A stretch of DNA of 64,000 bases from Whalleya microplaca (Eukaryota; Ascomycota; Sordariomycetes; Xylariales; Xylariaceae): assembly GCA_022497155.1 (NCBI GenBank), contig MU385710.1, positions 186,001-250,000 of the forward strand. Direction: 5' to 3'. The number at the start of each line of letters is the position of its first letter. Positions within the stretch are counted from its first letter, which is position 1. The notes beneath the pieces are model-generated. The model was not told the DNA's origin. It did not search any database and saw only the letters and a list, made by a program, of their open reading frames with translations. Below are positions 49,142 to 60,894 of this stretch, in pieces. Position numbers and translations under genes: made by a program.

Positions 49142-51505
49142 CGATATATTTAAAAATAAAAAGCTAAAATATAAATAAACTAAGCCTTATCGAATTATAA
49201 AAAAATAAAAATAAAATAGGTTTTTTTTTTAAAAAATTAAACGGGATAATATTATAAAGAATATTTTTTTCTAATCGACTAAAAAAATTTATTTAAAATA
49301 TAAAAAAGTACTGGAAATTTAATAAACCTTATAATAATTATTAATTAAGTAGCTATAATAAAATAGGGAATAATTATAAAAACGCTAAACTGGTAGATAA
49401 TAATATAGCACATTAAAATAAAAATATACAAAAAAGCCCGGTAACTTATAGCTAGACTAAAAAAGTCGAGCCTAATAAAAATTAAAGGATTATAAAAAAT
49501 AAAACACCCGAAAGGATAGTTAAAATTAGACTACTTAAAATATTATTAACGGAACGAAAGATTTATAATCGAATATTAAAAAAATAATACTAATAAATTA
49601 GATTATTTTTCTTTATATTTTATATAAATTAATATTTTATAAAAACAAAATCTTATAAAATTATAATAAATATAAAAAAATAATACAAAAAAAAAGCTTA
49701 AATTAAAAAATATAACTACAAACTTTAATATATAACTAATTAATTAAATAAAAAAACCTATTATAAACTATAAATAAAGCTGCTTATAATTTTAGCAAAA
49801 AAGGATAAATTTCTTTAATAATTTAACCCAGATATATATTACCTTTAAAATAACCTATTAAATTAAAATTGTCGTAATTAATATCGCTATTAAAAAAAAG
49901 ATCTCTCGATTAATAAACCCGCAAATATATATACTTTTTATCCCGGAACAAACATTTATTTATTTAAATACTAACTATATAATTTCTATACAAACTCCCG
50001 AACTAATCTTTTATTAATCGATATTTATAAAATAGCTATATTTTATTATAGCGCCTATTCTTAAAACCAATAAACCGATTCTCGTAAAGCCGGCAAAAAA
50101 CTTTATTATAAATATTATATTTTTAAATAAAAACTCTAAATTATATATAGCGATTTTCGATTAAACGAAACATTAAGTCACTAATAAAATTAATTTCGCA
50201 AATTTTAACAAAAAAAAGGTATCGTTAATCGAGAAGATATTTTATTACTTTAAAATACTTAATATATTTTAAGGCAAACTTTTATATTTAACTTTTACGA
50301 TAAAATTTCGAAACTATAAATTCCCAAATATAATACCAATTTTCCCTAAAACTATTAAAAAGTCTAATTTTTATTAATTGAATTATCTTATATTAATTAA
50401 TAAAAATTATATATATTAAATAAGGAAAAAACTTACCTGGATAAACTTATCTATTATATTAGCCTTTAAAAAATAGCAGCTTATATTATTCTTTTAAAAT
50501 TAAAATAGCTTATCCTTACTAATTTTTAAATTAAAACGATTAGGTTTAATATTAAAATAGAAACTAAAAACACAATTAACGTTTTTTACTATTAAACTAA
50601 AAGTTTTCGATCGCTTAAAAATAGCAGACCTAAAATATAAAAAGAGCTTAACGCTAAAATATAAATCGATAAGAAAAAAAAAACGACAAAAATTCCTAGC
50701 TATTTATATAGCTAATTTACCTACTTTAAAAAAAAAGCGATAATAAAATAAAGCGGAATAAAAAAATCGAGGAAAAAAATTACAAAAATTAAAGTTATTT
50801 TAATAAAATTTTACTTAATTAAATAGTACGAATTTAATACTTATTTTATAAATTTTAAAAAAAAGGTTACCGATACGCGTCTTGTCTTAAATATTCATTA
50901 AATTTTAACAAATTATTATAACCCGATAAAAGCGTTTAAAATTATTTAACTTTCGATTAATGCTATTATAATAAAGGATTTAATTCCTAAATATAAGACC
51001 TTTTATTAAAAAAAAAGAAATAAACGATTTACGTAAAAGCTTAATAAAAAGAGTTCCCTTTTCTCTTTTTTACCCCTTATATAATAATAAGCCTTACGAT
51101 ATAATTACAAATAATTAATTAAGTAAATATTATAAAATAAAAACAAAAAATAAATAATTAGGTTAGTAGTTATTAAAAAGAAAAAAAAGTATAAAATATA
51201 AAAACAAAATAAATAAAAGGTATAATAAATAGCTTAAAAAACGTATTAAGGCTAAATTAAATAAGCCGACTTTTAAAATCAATAATAATAACCTAAATGC
51301 CTTATTATATCTAATATTTAGCTTATTATAAATTTAAACAATTAATTAAAAATAAAAAGGATTTTTTAATTTACCCGTATTTATTATAAACTAAAACCTA
51401 ATGTAAAAAAGTTTTTTTATATTAACTTACTAATAACTTTTACCTAATTACTTATTAATTTTTTACCCTTATTTTTTATTATTTTTAATTAATTAATTAA
51501 GTTTT
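49142..51505. other. Mutated 3' part of Gypsy F (no domain recognised)
   Basis: AT-rich DNA with frequent stops. The position, after the integrase of F and before the K insertion, makes it part of F. I recognise no domain. Confidence 0.5.
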
Positions 51506-51510
51506 TCTAT

Positions 51511-51767
51511 TATTACAGGAACTGGCTATAGTAATAATAGGTTACACCTTTTACTTAATTAATATAATATAATAAAACTAGAGATCTAAAACTACGGGAG
51601 GTACGCAGGTATTTTATATAATAGCTACTTTACCTTACTTAAGCAGTTGCGAAATCCGTATATTAATTTCAGGTGATTCTAGGCTTTATTACCCTAGGCT
51701 AGGATTAGGCTAATCAGGTTATAAGATCAAGTGGATCCAGGTCTTAGGATCAGGTAGATTTATAACA
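51511..51767 (-). repeat. 3' LTR of Gypsy K
   Basis: Pairs with 58,403-58,659 without a length difference. It contains ACTACGGGAGGTACGCAGG and the GATCCAGGTCT region. The outer end starts TATTACAGG on the plus strand, where TG would be expected. Confidence 0.95.
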
Positions 51768-53069
51768 TTATTTCCCCCCACAAACAGAGGCTCGCCCCGA
51801 AACTCGAACAAAATTAAAAAAAACGGGCGCCTATTTAAGGCCTTAAATTTAGGTATACTTACTGTCTTAAATAAAGCCGCAAACCCAAATAGTCTAAAAC
51901 GAATATTTTTTAGGTAATAGAGAGATACTTTCGGCTTAACTAATTACGCTAATAAGCCCTTAGATTAAAAACGCAACTGGGTTATATAATTCGTTACTAC
52001 TAATCTATTCGCATAATTTATATAAGCGCTTATTATTATTAACTTTTCTTTCGTTTTATTCGTTGCCGATTAGTTACATTTACTGTAATAAAAGTATCGT
52101 TATCCCGATAATTCTTTTTAAACCTGTCTTTTTCCGCTACTTTAAGCTACTGTTATAAACGTTTCGGGAACCTTACGTAATCTAGATAGGCCTTATAATA
52201 ATCTTTTAACTTAACGGCAGCGTTTTTAAAATCCGATATATTATATTATTTGGGGTTTAGATCCTATTTTCTCTATTATATCTAATATTATAATTTCCGA
52301 TAATATAGTCGAAAGGTCAGAATTCTATCTACCTCAAACTCTTCCGTTTCTGGTTTATCGGGGTTTACTATATCTTCCGCAAGTCGGGATAAGTTTTAAC
52401 CGGGCAATAAATTATTTATATACTTCCGGAAGCGATCGGCGTAAAATATTTTAATACCCCTCTATAAAAAAAAAGTAATCTCTAGTCGATATAAATAACC
52501 TTTTATTCCTGTTATTTTATAGTACTACCGAGTTATTAAATAATTTAACTTGTCGGTTAGTCGGTCCGTAAACTATATTTTCTTAACGATATATACCTTA
52601 TCCCTTATATCGAAATCGGGTTTATAATATTTACGGTTAACTTAATCCGCCATTTATACTTGGGCCTTTTCTATTTAGCGCCGCGTCTACTAAATATACG
52701 CTTAAATACGCTTAACGAATTATTACGCCTCCTCTCGATTTATTTGCTCCTTTACTAGCTTTAAAAAAAAGTCTTTCGTACACTTTTTCCAATCGAACGG
52801 CATATTTATAATATAACCGTAAGTTATTTCCGATAATATTAATCCTCCCAATAACTTGTGAAATAAAATAGTTTATACAGTATTTATAATAGAAATAGTT
52901 TCCGATTAATTATTTTAGAAATAATTTATAAAAGGGCAGAAACGTTAATCGAAATATTCGTTTATAATTTCGGCTTAGCCGGCGGTTTATAAATGTCCTA
53001 AAAATAACAACTTCTATTTAATCCCGAAAATTTTAAAAAGCTTATCCGTAAAATTAGAAACAAACTAAA

Positions 53070-53240
53070 GGCTTTTATCCGAAACGATAAATAAAGGAAT
53101 TCCGTAAACGCGGAAAGGGCTCTTGTAATATATACGTATAGCATTTTTAGCGGTAGCGGTTTTTTTATATAAAATAATCTATAGCTTTTTTCTTAAATAA
53201 TCTATAATAATTAATATATTATCGAATCTCTGTTTATTTT
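53070..53240 (-). pseudogene. Integrase core of Gypsy K
   Basis: The minus strand reads KQRFDNILIIIDYLRKKAID with a following frame through ARIYY/PFPRLRNSF-type sequence, the FDxILVVIDRLTK block and downstream part of a Gypsy integrase. Frame is kept in segments only; stops interrupt it. Confidence 0.7.
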
Positions 53241-54559
53241 CGGATATAAATTTAAAATTTATAATAATATAGTCCTATATTTAGTTAGGTACTGGCAAAG
53301 GGTATAATAGTCCCGGCGTTTTATTTTTAGGTAGTTTAGATAAAAAATAAGAGCAATTAGTTACGTACATATTTATATTTTTATTTAAATCTGGCTACCA
53401 ATATTATGCCTTAACTATTAGATTTATTTTATAACGTTTGGGATATATTATTAGAATCTAGGTATATATTTCGGTTAAAAACTTAGTTCGGAAGTTATTT
53501 TTAGCGCTAACGATTAATCGACTTTAATATAGTATTAATCCCTAAATTATTTACTAATTAAAGTTATATTTAGCCTCCCGAACTTTCTCGCGATATATTT
53601 TTAAGTCCGGGTTTTTTTTATTGGCTTTTAGGATTTTATTAGTAAATATTATATCTAATAGCCTAAATATATCTACTTCCGTAAGGTTTATAATATAAAT
53701 ATATAATACCTTATTTAATTTATTTAATTTATTTGTAGCTAATGCGTATTCGGTTATAACCTCCGAATCGGGTATTTTCTTAAAAATAATTATTGTATAA
53801 TATTCCTTTTTTCTTTATTTTTAAGTACGCTTTATATTTTCGGGACGGAAGAAAATATCTGCCAGCCTGTTTTCCGACTCTGGTCGATATATAATAGTAA
53901 AGTAATATTATATAAATAACTTAGCTTAGTTAGCTTATCGGACATTAAGTATACATTTAGTATTAAAATATTCTAATACCTTATAGTCTGTAATAATATA
54001 AAATAGTTTCTCGTATTATAGATTTATTAGTTCCGCTCGCTAATATTATAAAGCCTTAACTACCGCTATTAATTCCTTATCTTACATAAAGTAGTAGTTT
54101 TATATTTGGTTTAAGGTTTCGGATTAAAAGGATATAAAATGTTAAACTTAATTCTTTTTTTAGAATTGCAATAATATTTCTAAAAGGACGCCTTAGGAGG
54201 CGTTTATTTTTACTTTCGTCTTTTTATTATATAAGAAATAGACTAGTACTAAGGCTTTTAGGAGGCGTCCTTTTAGCTTTTAAAATGTTATCTCGCATTT
54301 TAAATTTTAGCTAAATAATTTACTTTTACGCGTAAAATTATATAATAGTTTAGTTATAGCGTTATACCGCTCGATAAATTTGCAATAAAAATTATAAAAT
54401 CCCAGAAAGAACTATACCTTTCGTACTGTAATAGGCTATTTCCAATTACAGATAATTTCCATTTTATTTAAATCGACAGTAATACCCTTAGTTAATATCA
54501 CAAACCCTAGAAACTTAGTTTTTTATACGTAAAATTCGCATTTCTTAATATTTGTTTAA

Positions 54560-54700
54560 AATCTCGCGGCTTATAGTTTAGCTAATACTTTATTTATATA
54601 TTACCGATACTTTTTTTCGGATCGCGAAAAAATTAAAATATCGTCGATATAAGCGTTATAAAAATTATCTAAATAATTTATTAAAATATTATTAATATAT
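54560..54700 (-). pseudogene. Reverse transcriptase palm of Gypsy K
   Basis: The minus strand reads DNFYNAYIDDILIFSRSEKK; the YIDD box occupies 54,651-54,640. The catalytic pair is intact here, unlike in elements E and F. Confidence 0.85.
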
Positions 54701-56540
54701 CTTTAAAACATAAACGGTTTGTTAATAAGTTTAAACAATAAAATTTTATATTTATAAGTCTTATAATAAATTCGGAAAATAGTAAGCTTTTCGTTATTAG
54801 GTTATATACAGATACAATTAAAAGCTTATTAAATATTTATTTTAGTAAATATTTTAGCTTTAAAAATTCGCGCTATCGTTTTTTCGATTAACGGTAGGAG
54901 GTAGCGATTTTTTTTAGTAATAACGTTTAATTTCCGATAGTCGATATAAAACCTTAGCTTCTTATTTTTTTTAAGTACAAATAATACTAAAGCGGCTTAT
55001 AAAGTTACGCTCGATTTTATAAATCTTTTATAAAAGTTATTAGCGATATATTAACGATATATTTCCAATTCTTTTAACGATATCTTATATAAAAAATTAT
55101 AGCCTAAATTTTTAAGTCGCAATCTCTCGTTAAGCTCGATTTTATAATTAACATTAAGTCGGTTTAGCGGAAACTTATTAGAGTTTATTTTACTGAAAAC
55201 TAAGGATCGATAGTAGTAGCATTTAGGCACTACTTATCGCACCATTTCCTATAGGTTTTTATTGTCCTAATTTAAGCCTTAAACATCCTTTTTCTCTTAT
55301 ATAAAACGGTTAATTTTATATAAACTAATAACTCCTAATTAGCCTTTGCGGTTTACAGCTTTATCGAAAGGTATTACACTAATAACGGCGATATTTATAT
55401 AGTATTTATACTATTTTATAAAGCCCTTTTATTATATATAAATACTTTTATTATTTTTGTTTATTTCAATTTTAGGTTTTTTTAAATCAGGCAGCTTTTC
55501 GGGTTTTATAGCCGACCGATCTAGCTGTTACTACATTTTTTAGATCTCTTTAGGTTGCGTACGGGAATCTCGGCGTTATATAAGTATAACGTTAAAAATC
55601 TACTATAATCGGGCGATCGGAGCAGGTATAATTATAAGTTGTTCCGTGGTCGGGATTTTTTTTGCTACTTCCAGTTTTTTAATATGTTACTTAATTAAAA
55701 AAGGGTCGATATTTTTTAATAATACTTTTTTTTTTTCGGGTAGCTTTTCGATTATAGCTAATATAACTGTCTTTATACTTAAGCGTTTAGGTCTTTTACG
55801 GCTGTCGCGCTTACGTTTATTTTCGAGGTTTATATGTTTTTTTTTTTTTAAAACATTCTATTGCTAGCTACTATTCCGGTTAGGGAGGAGTTTTCTTACA
55901 TTATTTATAGCTAAATTACGTGTTTTATAATTTAATTCTTACTCGGGCGGAAATAAAAGGCGATAATATTATACGTTTACTATAATATTATACCGGTCGA
56001 ATTATTTTTGCCTTAAAATAATATCGTATTTTATATCGATAACGAAAAACGTAATATTTTAAATAATATAATTCTATATCTATAAATGCGTAAGTAAGGC
56101 TACGTTAATTAGCTATATCGCGTTACTATCGAAACTACTAATCTACTGTAACTCGAAATCTTATATCGTAAGCAATTTTAATAATTCCAAAAGTCGCTAT
56201 ATAAAACGTACGCTTACAAATATATAACTATTTACTTCTATATCCACCAATATATTATATATGGTTAATAAAAGTCTATTATAAGCTATCGTATATAAAG
56301 CTAGCAATAAATTTCCCCCTAAATACCGATCTAAAAAATCAAATAAAACTTTATTAATATTGACATTTATTACTAATAATATATTCTTTAAGATAGAGTT
56401 TAATTGTTTTAAGGTAGCTTTTTTAATTAGTCGTCTTTAGGCGCAAATAATTTTTAAGCGTTAGATTCTGGGGTACTTATATAAGCTATAATCGCGTTAA
56501 GGCGACTTATTTTTAATTTGGTATATTTAGTTTTATAGGG

Positions 56541-56582
56541 GCAATTAGGTATAATATGCCCTTTTTAATAATAAATAAAGCA
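56541..56582 (-). pseudogene. CCHC zinc knuckle of Gypsy K gag
   Basis: The minus strand reads CFIYY*KGHIIPNC: CX2CX4HX4C spacing with the second Cys changed to Tyr (TGT to TAT) and a stop in the loop. Confidence 0.7.
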
Positions 56583-56951
56583 TTGTTTTGCCTAGATTAA
56601 CGTAAGTCGATTTATATTATTAACTAGTCGCTTTTAAATTTTAGTTCCCGATTTGTTAGTTTTTAGAAACGTTACGTTCCAATTATTCTATACGTTTGCT
56701 ATACTTTTATTGCCTGTAGAATTTTTTTTAATGGAAGTTTTATTTGTTAATTCTTTACTTTTGTTTTTCTCCGGTTAAAAATCCTTTTTTACTACTTTTT
56801 TTTTTATTTAGGTAATACGATTACAATAATAATTATAATTATATTGCTAAATAATTTTATAAAACGCCGTAAAATTTAATATTAAATTATAATACTTGTT
56901 AACGATAAATATATTAAAATAGTCGGGTAGCTTTCCGAATAGGTTTTTTTT

Positions 56952-57164
56952 TTAAACGTCGTAAGGATTACGAGTCAAGTTTACGAGGCAAACAAACTTT
57001 AAATAAAAGGTGTTAAAATAATCCGGCTTTTTTATTTTATATTTGTTATATTTAATTAATGCCTTATCGTATTCGTTAGGGTTCTCGTATCCCTCGTTTA
57101 TATATTTTAAAATTTTATCCGTTATTACTAATAAGGAAAGCTTATGTTTATTTCTTATAAACAA
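56952..57164 (-). pseudogene. Gag fragment of Gypsy K (70 codons open)
   Basis: An open stretch reading ILKYINEGYENPNEYDKAL and FNTFYLKFVCLVNLTRNPYD lies upstream of the zinc knuckle, where the capsid-like part of gag is expected. It resembles the linker-rich gag of fungal Gypsy elements, but identity rests mainly on position. Confidence 0.5.
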
Positions 57165-58402
57165 GTGAAGCTATTCGGCTATACTGTTACCTACATAACT
57201 TAATATATAAAAACGCTTCTTTATTTCCGAATAGAACATATTTATATTAGCTACTAGTTTATTTTTTATTTATATTTTTTAATATACGTAACCGATTTTA
57301 GGCTTGCTATCGGTAGGCGTATTATTTATAAATATAAGTGGGTCCGGCAGTTTAACGTAACGCGATTTTCTTTCCGTAAATGTGGTGCTAGATATGTCTG
57401 TACGCAACGTACGGGATAGCTTAGTTATAGGGCGAGGTACGTTTTCGGGGGCCTTTATGCCAAAAAAAGCTTGTTATACCTATAGGGTAGCGCGCTACTG
57501 CTAAATAATAATCTCCCTTAGATTTTTTAGTTAATTTTTCTTTTCTTTTAATTAAGATATTTAAAGTGCCGTTTGTCGCATTTATTTCTCTTTTAATTAA
57601 GTATTTAAGCTAAATCCTTAATTACGTAATATTTTAATGGCGTTATTTTATTTACGTACTAAATAGTATATTTATATTATTTAATATTAATACGTTATTA
57701 ATATAAAAGCTTATTATTTAAATTTCTGGAATAAAGTTTTTAAGTAAACGTATATATTCTTAAATTAGATAATATTTATAGCGCTTTCCGTTTTAAACCA
57801 CTTCTCGTAACCCAGTTATATTAATAGTAAGAAAGGTACGGAAGGGCTATTTTTTATATTAGCGTATAGTTCGGCTACGTTATTTAAAGTCTGTTAAAAA
57901 AACTTATTTAGTTCTATTAGGGTTTTTTTATAAACTAAGTTTTTTATAGTTTTTTTATTAAAAGTTTCTCGGAATTTAGCAAAAGTCTCCCGAACCTTTT
58001 AAATTTCTTTATTTCCGTTTTTTTCCTTATTATCCAAAGTTACCGATACAGTAGGCGTTTTAAAACTATAGGTGCTATTTAAATAAGAGCGACTTCCCAA
58101 ATCGGAATTACGTACGCGATTAGGCTACAGCAGGTTCCGCTTTAAATCGGGTAAAAAAAAGCGCACCTTTTTCCGGGCGCGCTTTTTATTAGCTGTATAT
58201 TCTTCCGGTATACGCGCTATTATTAATATAATATATCGTTTCGGCGTAAAATATATTAATCCGGTACTTTCTAGTTCTGGTATATTTTTGCGGGTTTATA
58301 AATACAATAACCCTAATATCGATAAATATAATATTAATTGGGAATTTATAATTATTTTCGACAGTAATCGATAATCAGTTAATAAAGTAAGCTTTATTAT
58401 TA

Positions 58403-58659
58403 TATTATAAGAATTAGCTATAGTAGTAATAAATTATACCTTTTGCTTAATTAATATAATGTAATAAAGCTAAAGATTTAAAACTACGGGAGGTACGCAG
58501 GTATTTTATATAATAGCTACCCTACCTTACTTAAGCAGCTGCGAAATCCGTACATTAATTCTAGGTAATTCTAGGCTTTGTTACCCTAGGCTAGGATTAG
58601 GCCAATTAGGTCATAGGATCAGGTGGATCCAGGTCTCAAGATCAGGTGAATCTATGACA
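58403..58659 (-). repeat. 5' LTR of Gypsy K
   Basis: 257 bp, ends CTATGACA followed by the target duplication TCTAT. Less mutated at its outer end than the 3' copy. Confidence 0.95.
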
Positions 58660-58664
58660 TCTAT

Positions 58665-60389
58665 AATTTTATATTAGTTTATCGCTATAACATTATATCT
58701 TAAACTTTACTTTTTATATATTAAAATATCGTTATAACTATTATAATCTAAAAAATTACCTAAAAAAAAGAAAAACAGATATAAAAACCGGAATAAAAAT
58801 AAAAAAATTAATTAAGCGGCTTATAAAAACCCCAAGCCTATTTTAAAAGCTAATATTAAGTTTAAAACTATACCTAAAAACGAGGCTAAAATTAAATTTA
58901 CGGCTAATTCCGACCTTAAATATAAGGCTAAAATAACTTTACCTACTAATTCGCCCTTATAAAAACAGCTTCCTTTTTTAAATTTTAATATATTTATTAT
59001 AGCAGCTAATATTAATTTTTATACTATTAATTAATTTCGCGGCTTTTTTATTAAAATATATAAACTTAAACCTTAGATTAAAAACAGGCTGTAATATTTA
59101 AAGCAAGAAATTAAGCAAATTATCGATTTTTTAAAAACAGATTTCTTATTAATTAAAAGCGATAAAATACCTAAAGTTACCTTTAATCAAAACGCCCCTT
59201 TTAATTATAATAAAAACAAATAAAAAATAAATAAAATATTAAATTTATATAATGCTTTTTTTACTTACTATAAACGTTAATATTACAATACCACTTCTAT
59301 AGCTATTATAATTTAAATAAATGTTGCCACTCTTAAAAAAAGACTTATTAAAACGGAAGTTTACTTTAAGACTACTATAAAACTTAATTAAAAAGTTACC
59401 TAAATTAACGACCAATTTTTTTTTAAATTATCTTAAATAACCCCCAGTTCTTTATATTAACAGCATTTATATATTTATACAACCTTATAACTATTAACGT
59501 TAAAAAAAAGCAGCTTTTATTTCTTTTTTATCGTTATATTAATAAAAACTCGCATTACTTTTTCGTTTAACTTTATAAATACTTATAATAAAAAAAAACT
59601 CGGGCTATTTTTAATCGATTACGCTAGATTTAAATTTAACAAAATAACATAACTCCTACTTATATTAAACTTATTTAAATAATATAATAATAAAATAAGT
59701 TTAGTTATAACTTTTAAATAATTTATTTAATTTTTTGCTTTTTTCGCTCCCCCACTACATTTTTTCGCTTCTATAAAAATCTTTATTCTATTAACGAAAA
59801 ATAGGAAATAAAAAGCTAAATTACAAAAATAAAGCGAACAGTAATTTATAAGATTATTAATTAACCCGATAGCTTTAATAAACCAGAACGAGAGCTTAAA
59901 CCTAAGCTTATTTCTCCCTCTAGCTTATCCTAAGCAAAAAAAACATCCCGACGCTAGCTTAAATTACATAAAGCCTATATAAGTCTCCTAAATCTCAATT
60001 AATAATAACCCTTTATAAAAAAACAACAAAAAATTACTTATCGAAATAAAAAAGCCTATATTTTATATAAATAAGTAAAAAATAAGTTTACCGCGTTAAA
60101 AAAATAACCATAGCTTATTTTTCTTATAAAATAAAATAATTAAGCAAATTATAAAAGACATATAGCTATTATTAATCGATAGAAAATTCCTTTTTTTATT
60201 AAGCCTAATCGATTAGAATATATAAAACGGCGTAAGTTTATTAAAAAGCATATAAAATTAAATAAAAAAAAGCAGTTAAATTTAAGGCGAGAGCTTTTAA
60301 AAAGTAAATAAAGTAAATACTTTTTACGTTTATATTAATTAATTAGATTTTTTTATAATAGAAATATTTATAACAAAATTTAGGAAAAA
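58665..60389 (+). other. Mutated 3' end of Gypsy F (continuation after K)
   Basis: AT-rich, stop-filled DNA between K and the 3' LTR of F. It is the continuation of 51,505. I could not identify a protein domain. A weak purine run TTTAGGAAAAA precedes the LTR at 60,390. Confidence 0.5.
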
Positions 60390-60620
60390 TATTATAAGGC
60401 TAATATGCCGTAGCATATATATATATATCGCTTGTTTTTTTTTTTTACTTTTAAATAAAACATATATAGCTTAGATAGCCTTATCGCCGATAATAGACAT
60501 ATTTCTCCTTTCGATTAATCGCCGTTATAAGTGACTCTTTTATTTTGTCGCCTTAATTACTTCCGATCAGCTAAGCTATAAAGTGGCACCTCCTTTACCC
60601 TAACACCCTGTTTTAAGATA
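60390..60620 (+). repeat. 3' LTR of Gypsy F
   Basis: 231 bp, starting TATTATAAGGC and ending TTTTAAGATA (CA changed to TA). Its right half is less mutated than the 5' copy. Followed by GTAT and then the rest of the 3' LTR of G. Confidence 0.85.
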
Positions 60621-60624
60621 GTAT

Positions 60625-60894
60625 TAACAACAGCTTAGGAGCCACTAAAAGCCCCTTAGAGCCACGTTATAAGGCACTTCACAAGGTATCCACAGGGCAC
60701 TCCATAGGGCAATTTACAGTGGATCACATACTTATATTTAGCTGACTTTTTCCCTTATATTTTCTTCACTTTTTTACCACAGATATTACTAAATAGTTAA
60801 ATAGTTATACACACATAGCTTTAGCAGCTAATATACACTCATTTTTAACTTAATATCTCACTTTCGCTTTACCCCGACACCTTGTCCTAATACA
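60625..60894 (+). repeat. Remaining part of the 3' LTR of element G
   Basis: Aligns with 40,326-40,578 from the point where F interrupts it, ending GTCCTAATACA. It keeps GC-normal composition (for example GCACTCCATAGGGCAATTTA), in contrast with the 5' LTR. Confidence 0.78.

Larger units (their letters stand above)
51511..58659 (-). mobile_element. Gypsy-type LTR retrotransposon K, complete, RIP-mutated (7,149 bp)
   Basis: LTRs at 51,511-51,767 and 58,403-58,659 are both 257 bp. TCTAT flanks the element on both sides (51,506-51,510 and 58,660-58,664). On the minus strand a polypurine tract (GTGGGGGGAAATAA) precedes the 3' LTR at 51,767. Minus-strand domains in order: gag (57,164-56,952), CCHC knuckle (56,582-56,541), RT (YIDD at 54,651-54,640) and integrase (about 53,240-53,070). 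This is the Gypsy order. Many in-frame stops make it inactive, though the YIDD box survives. Confidence 0.95.
41581..60620 (+). mobile_element. Gypsy-type LTR retrotransposon F, split by three later insertions
   Basis: LTRs at 41,581-41,811 and 60,390-60,620 are both 231 bp and share sequence throughout. GTAT lies on both sides (41,577-41,580 and 60,621-60,624), and F sits in the 3' LTR of G. Plus-strand domains in order: a CCHC-like region near 43,830, RT near 46,470-46,650, RNase H at 47,230-47,480 and integrase near 48,230-48,430. Later insertions are a solo LTR at 47,767, an inverted solo LTR at 48,911 and element K at 51,511. About 4 kb after the integrase is not assigned. Net length is about 11.4 kb. 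Stops are everywhere. Confidence 0.8.
40302..60894 (+). mobile_element. LTR element G, short interior, 3' LTR split by element F
   Basis: The 5' LTR is 40,302-40,578. The interior is only 40,579-41,552, about 1 kb. A polypurine tract CAGGGAGGGA then leads into the 3' LTR, whose first 28 bp are 41,553-41,580 and whose remainder is 60,625-60,894; F (41,581-60,620) sits between them. The joint restores the GGGATTACGGGTATTAAYARCAGC order seen in the 5' LTR. The interior begins with TTTAGCTTTCCCGGATAAGC, nearly identical to the first bases after the 5' LTR of F, and the LTR 3' ends are also alike. The interior has no pol domain. This fits a non-autonomous element using the machinery of an F-like one. 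No clear target duplication found in the AT-rich flanks. Confidence 0.7.

Noticed and set aside
55646..55867. 73-codon plus-strand open frame
   Set aside because: Antisense to the pol region of element K.
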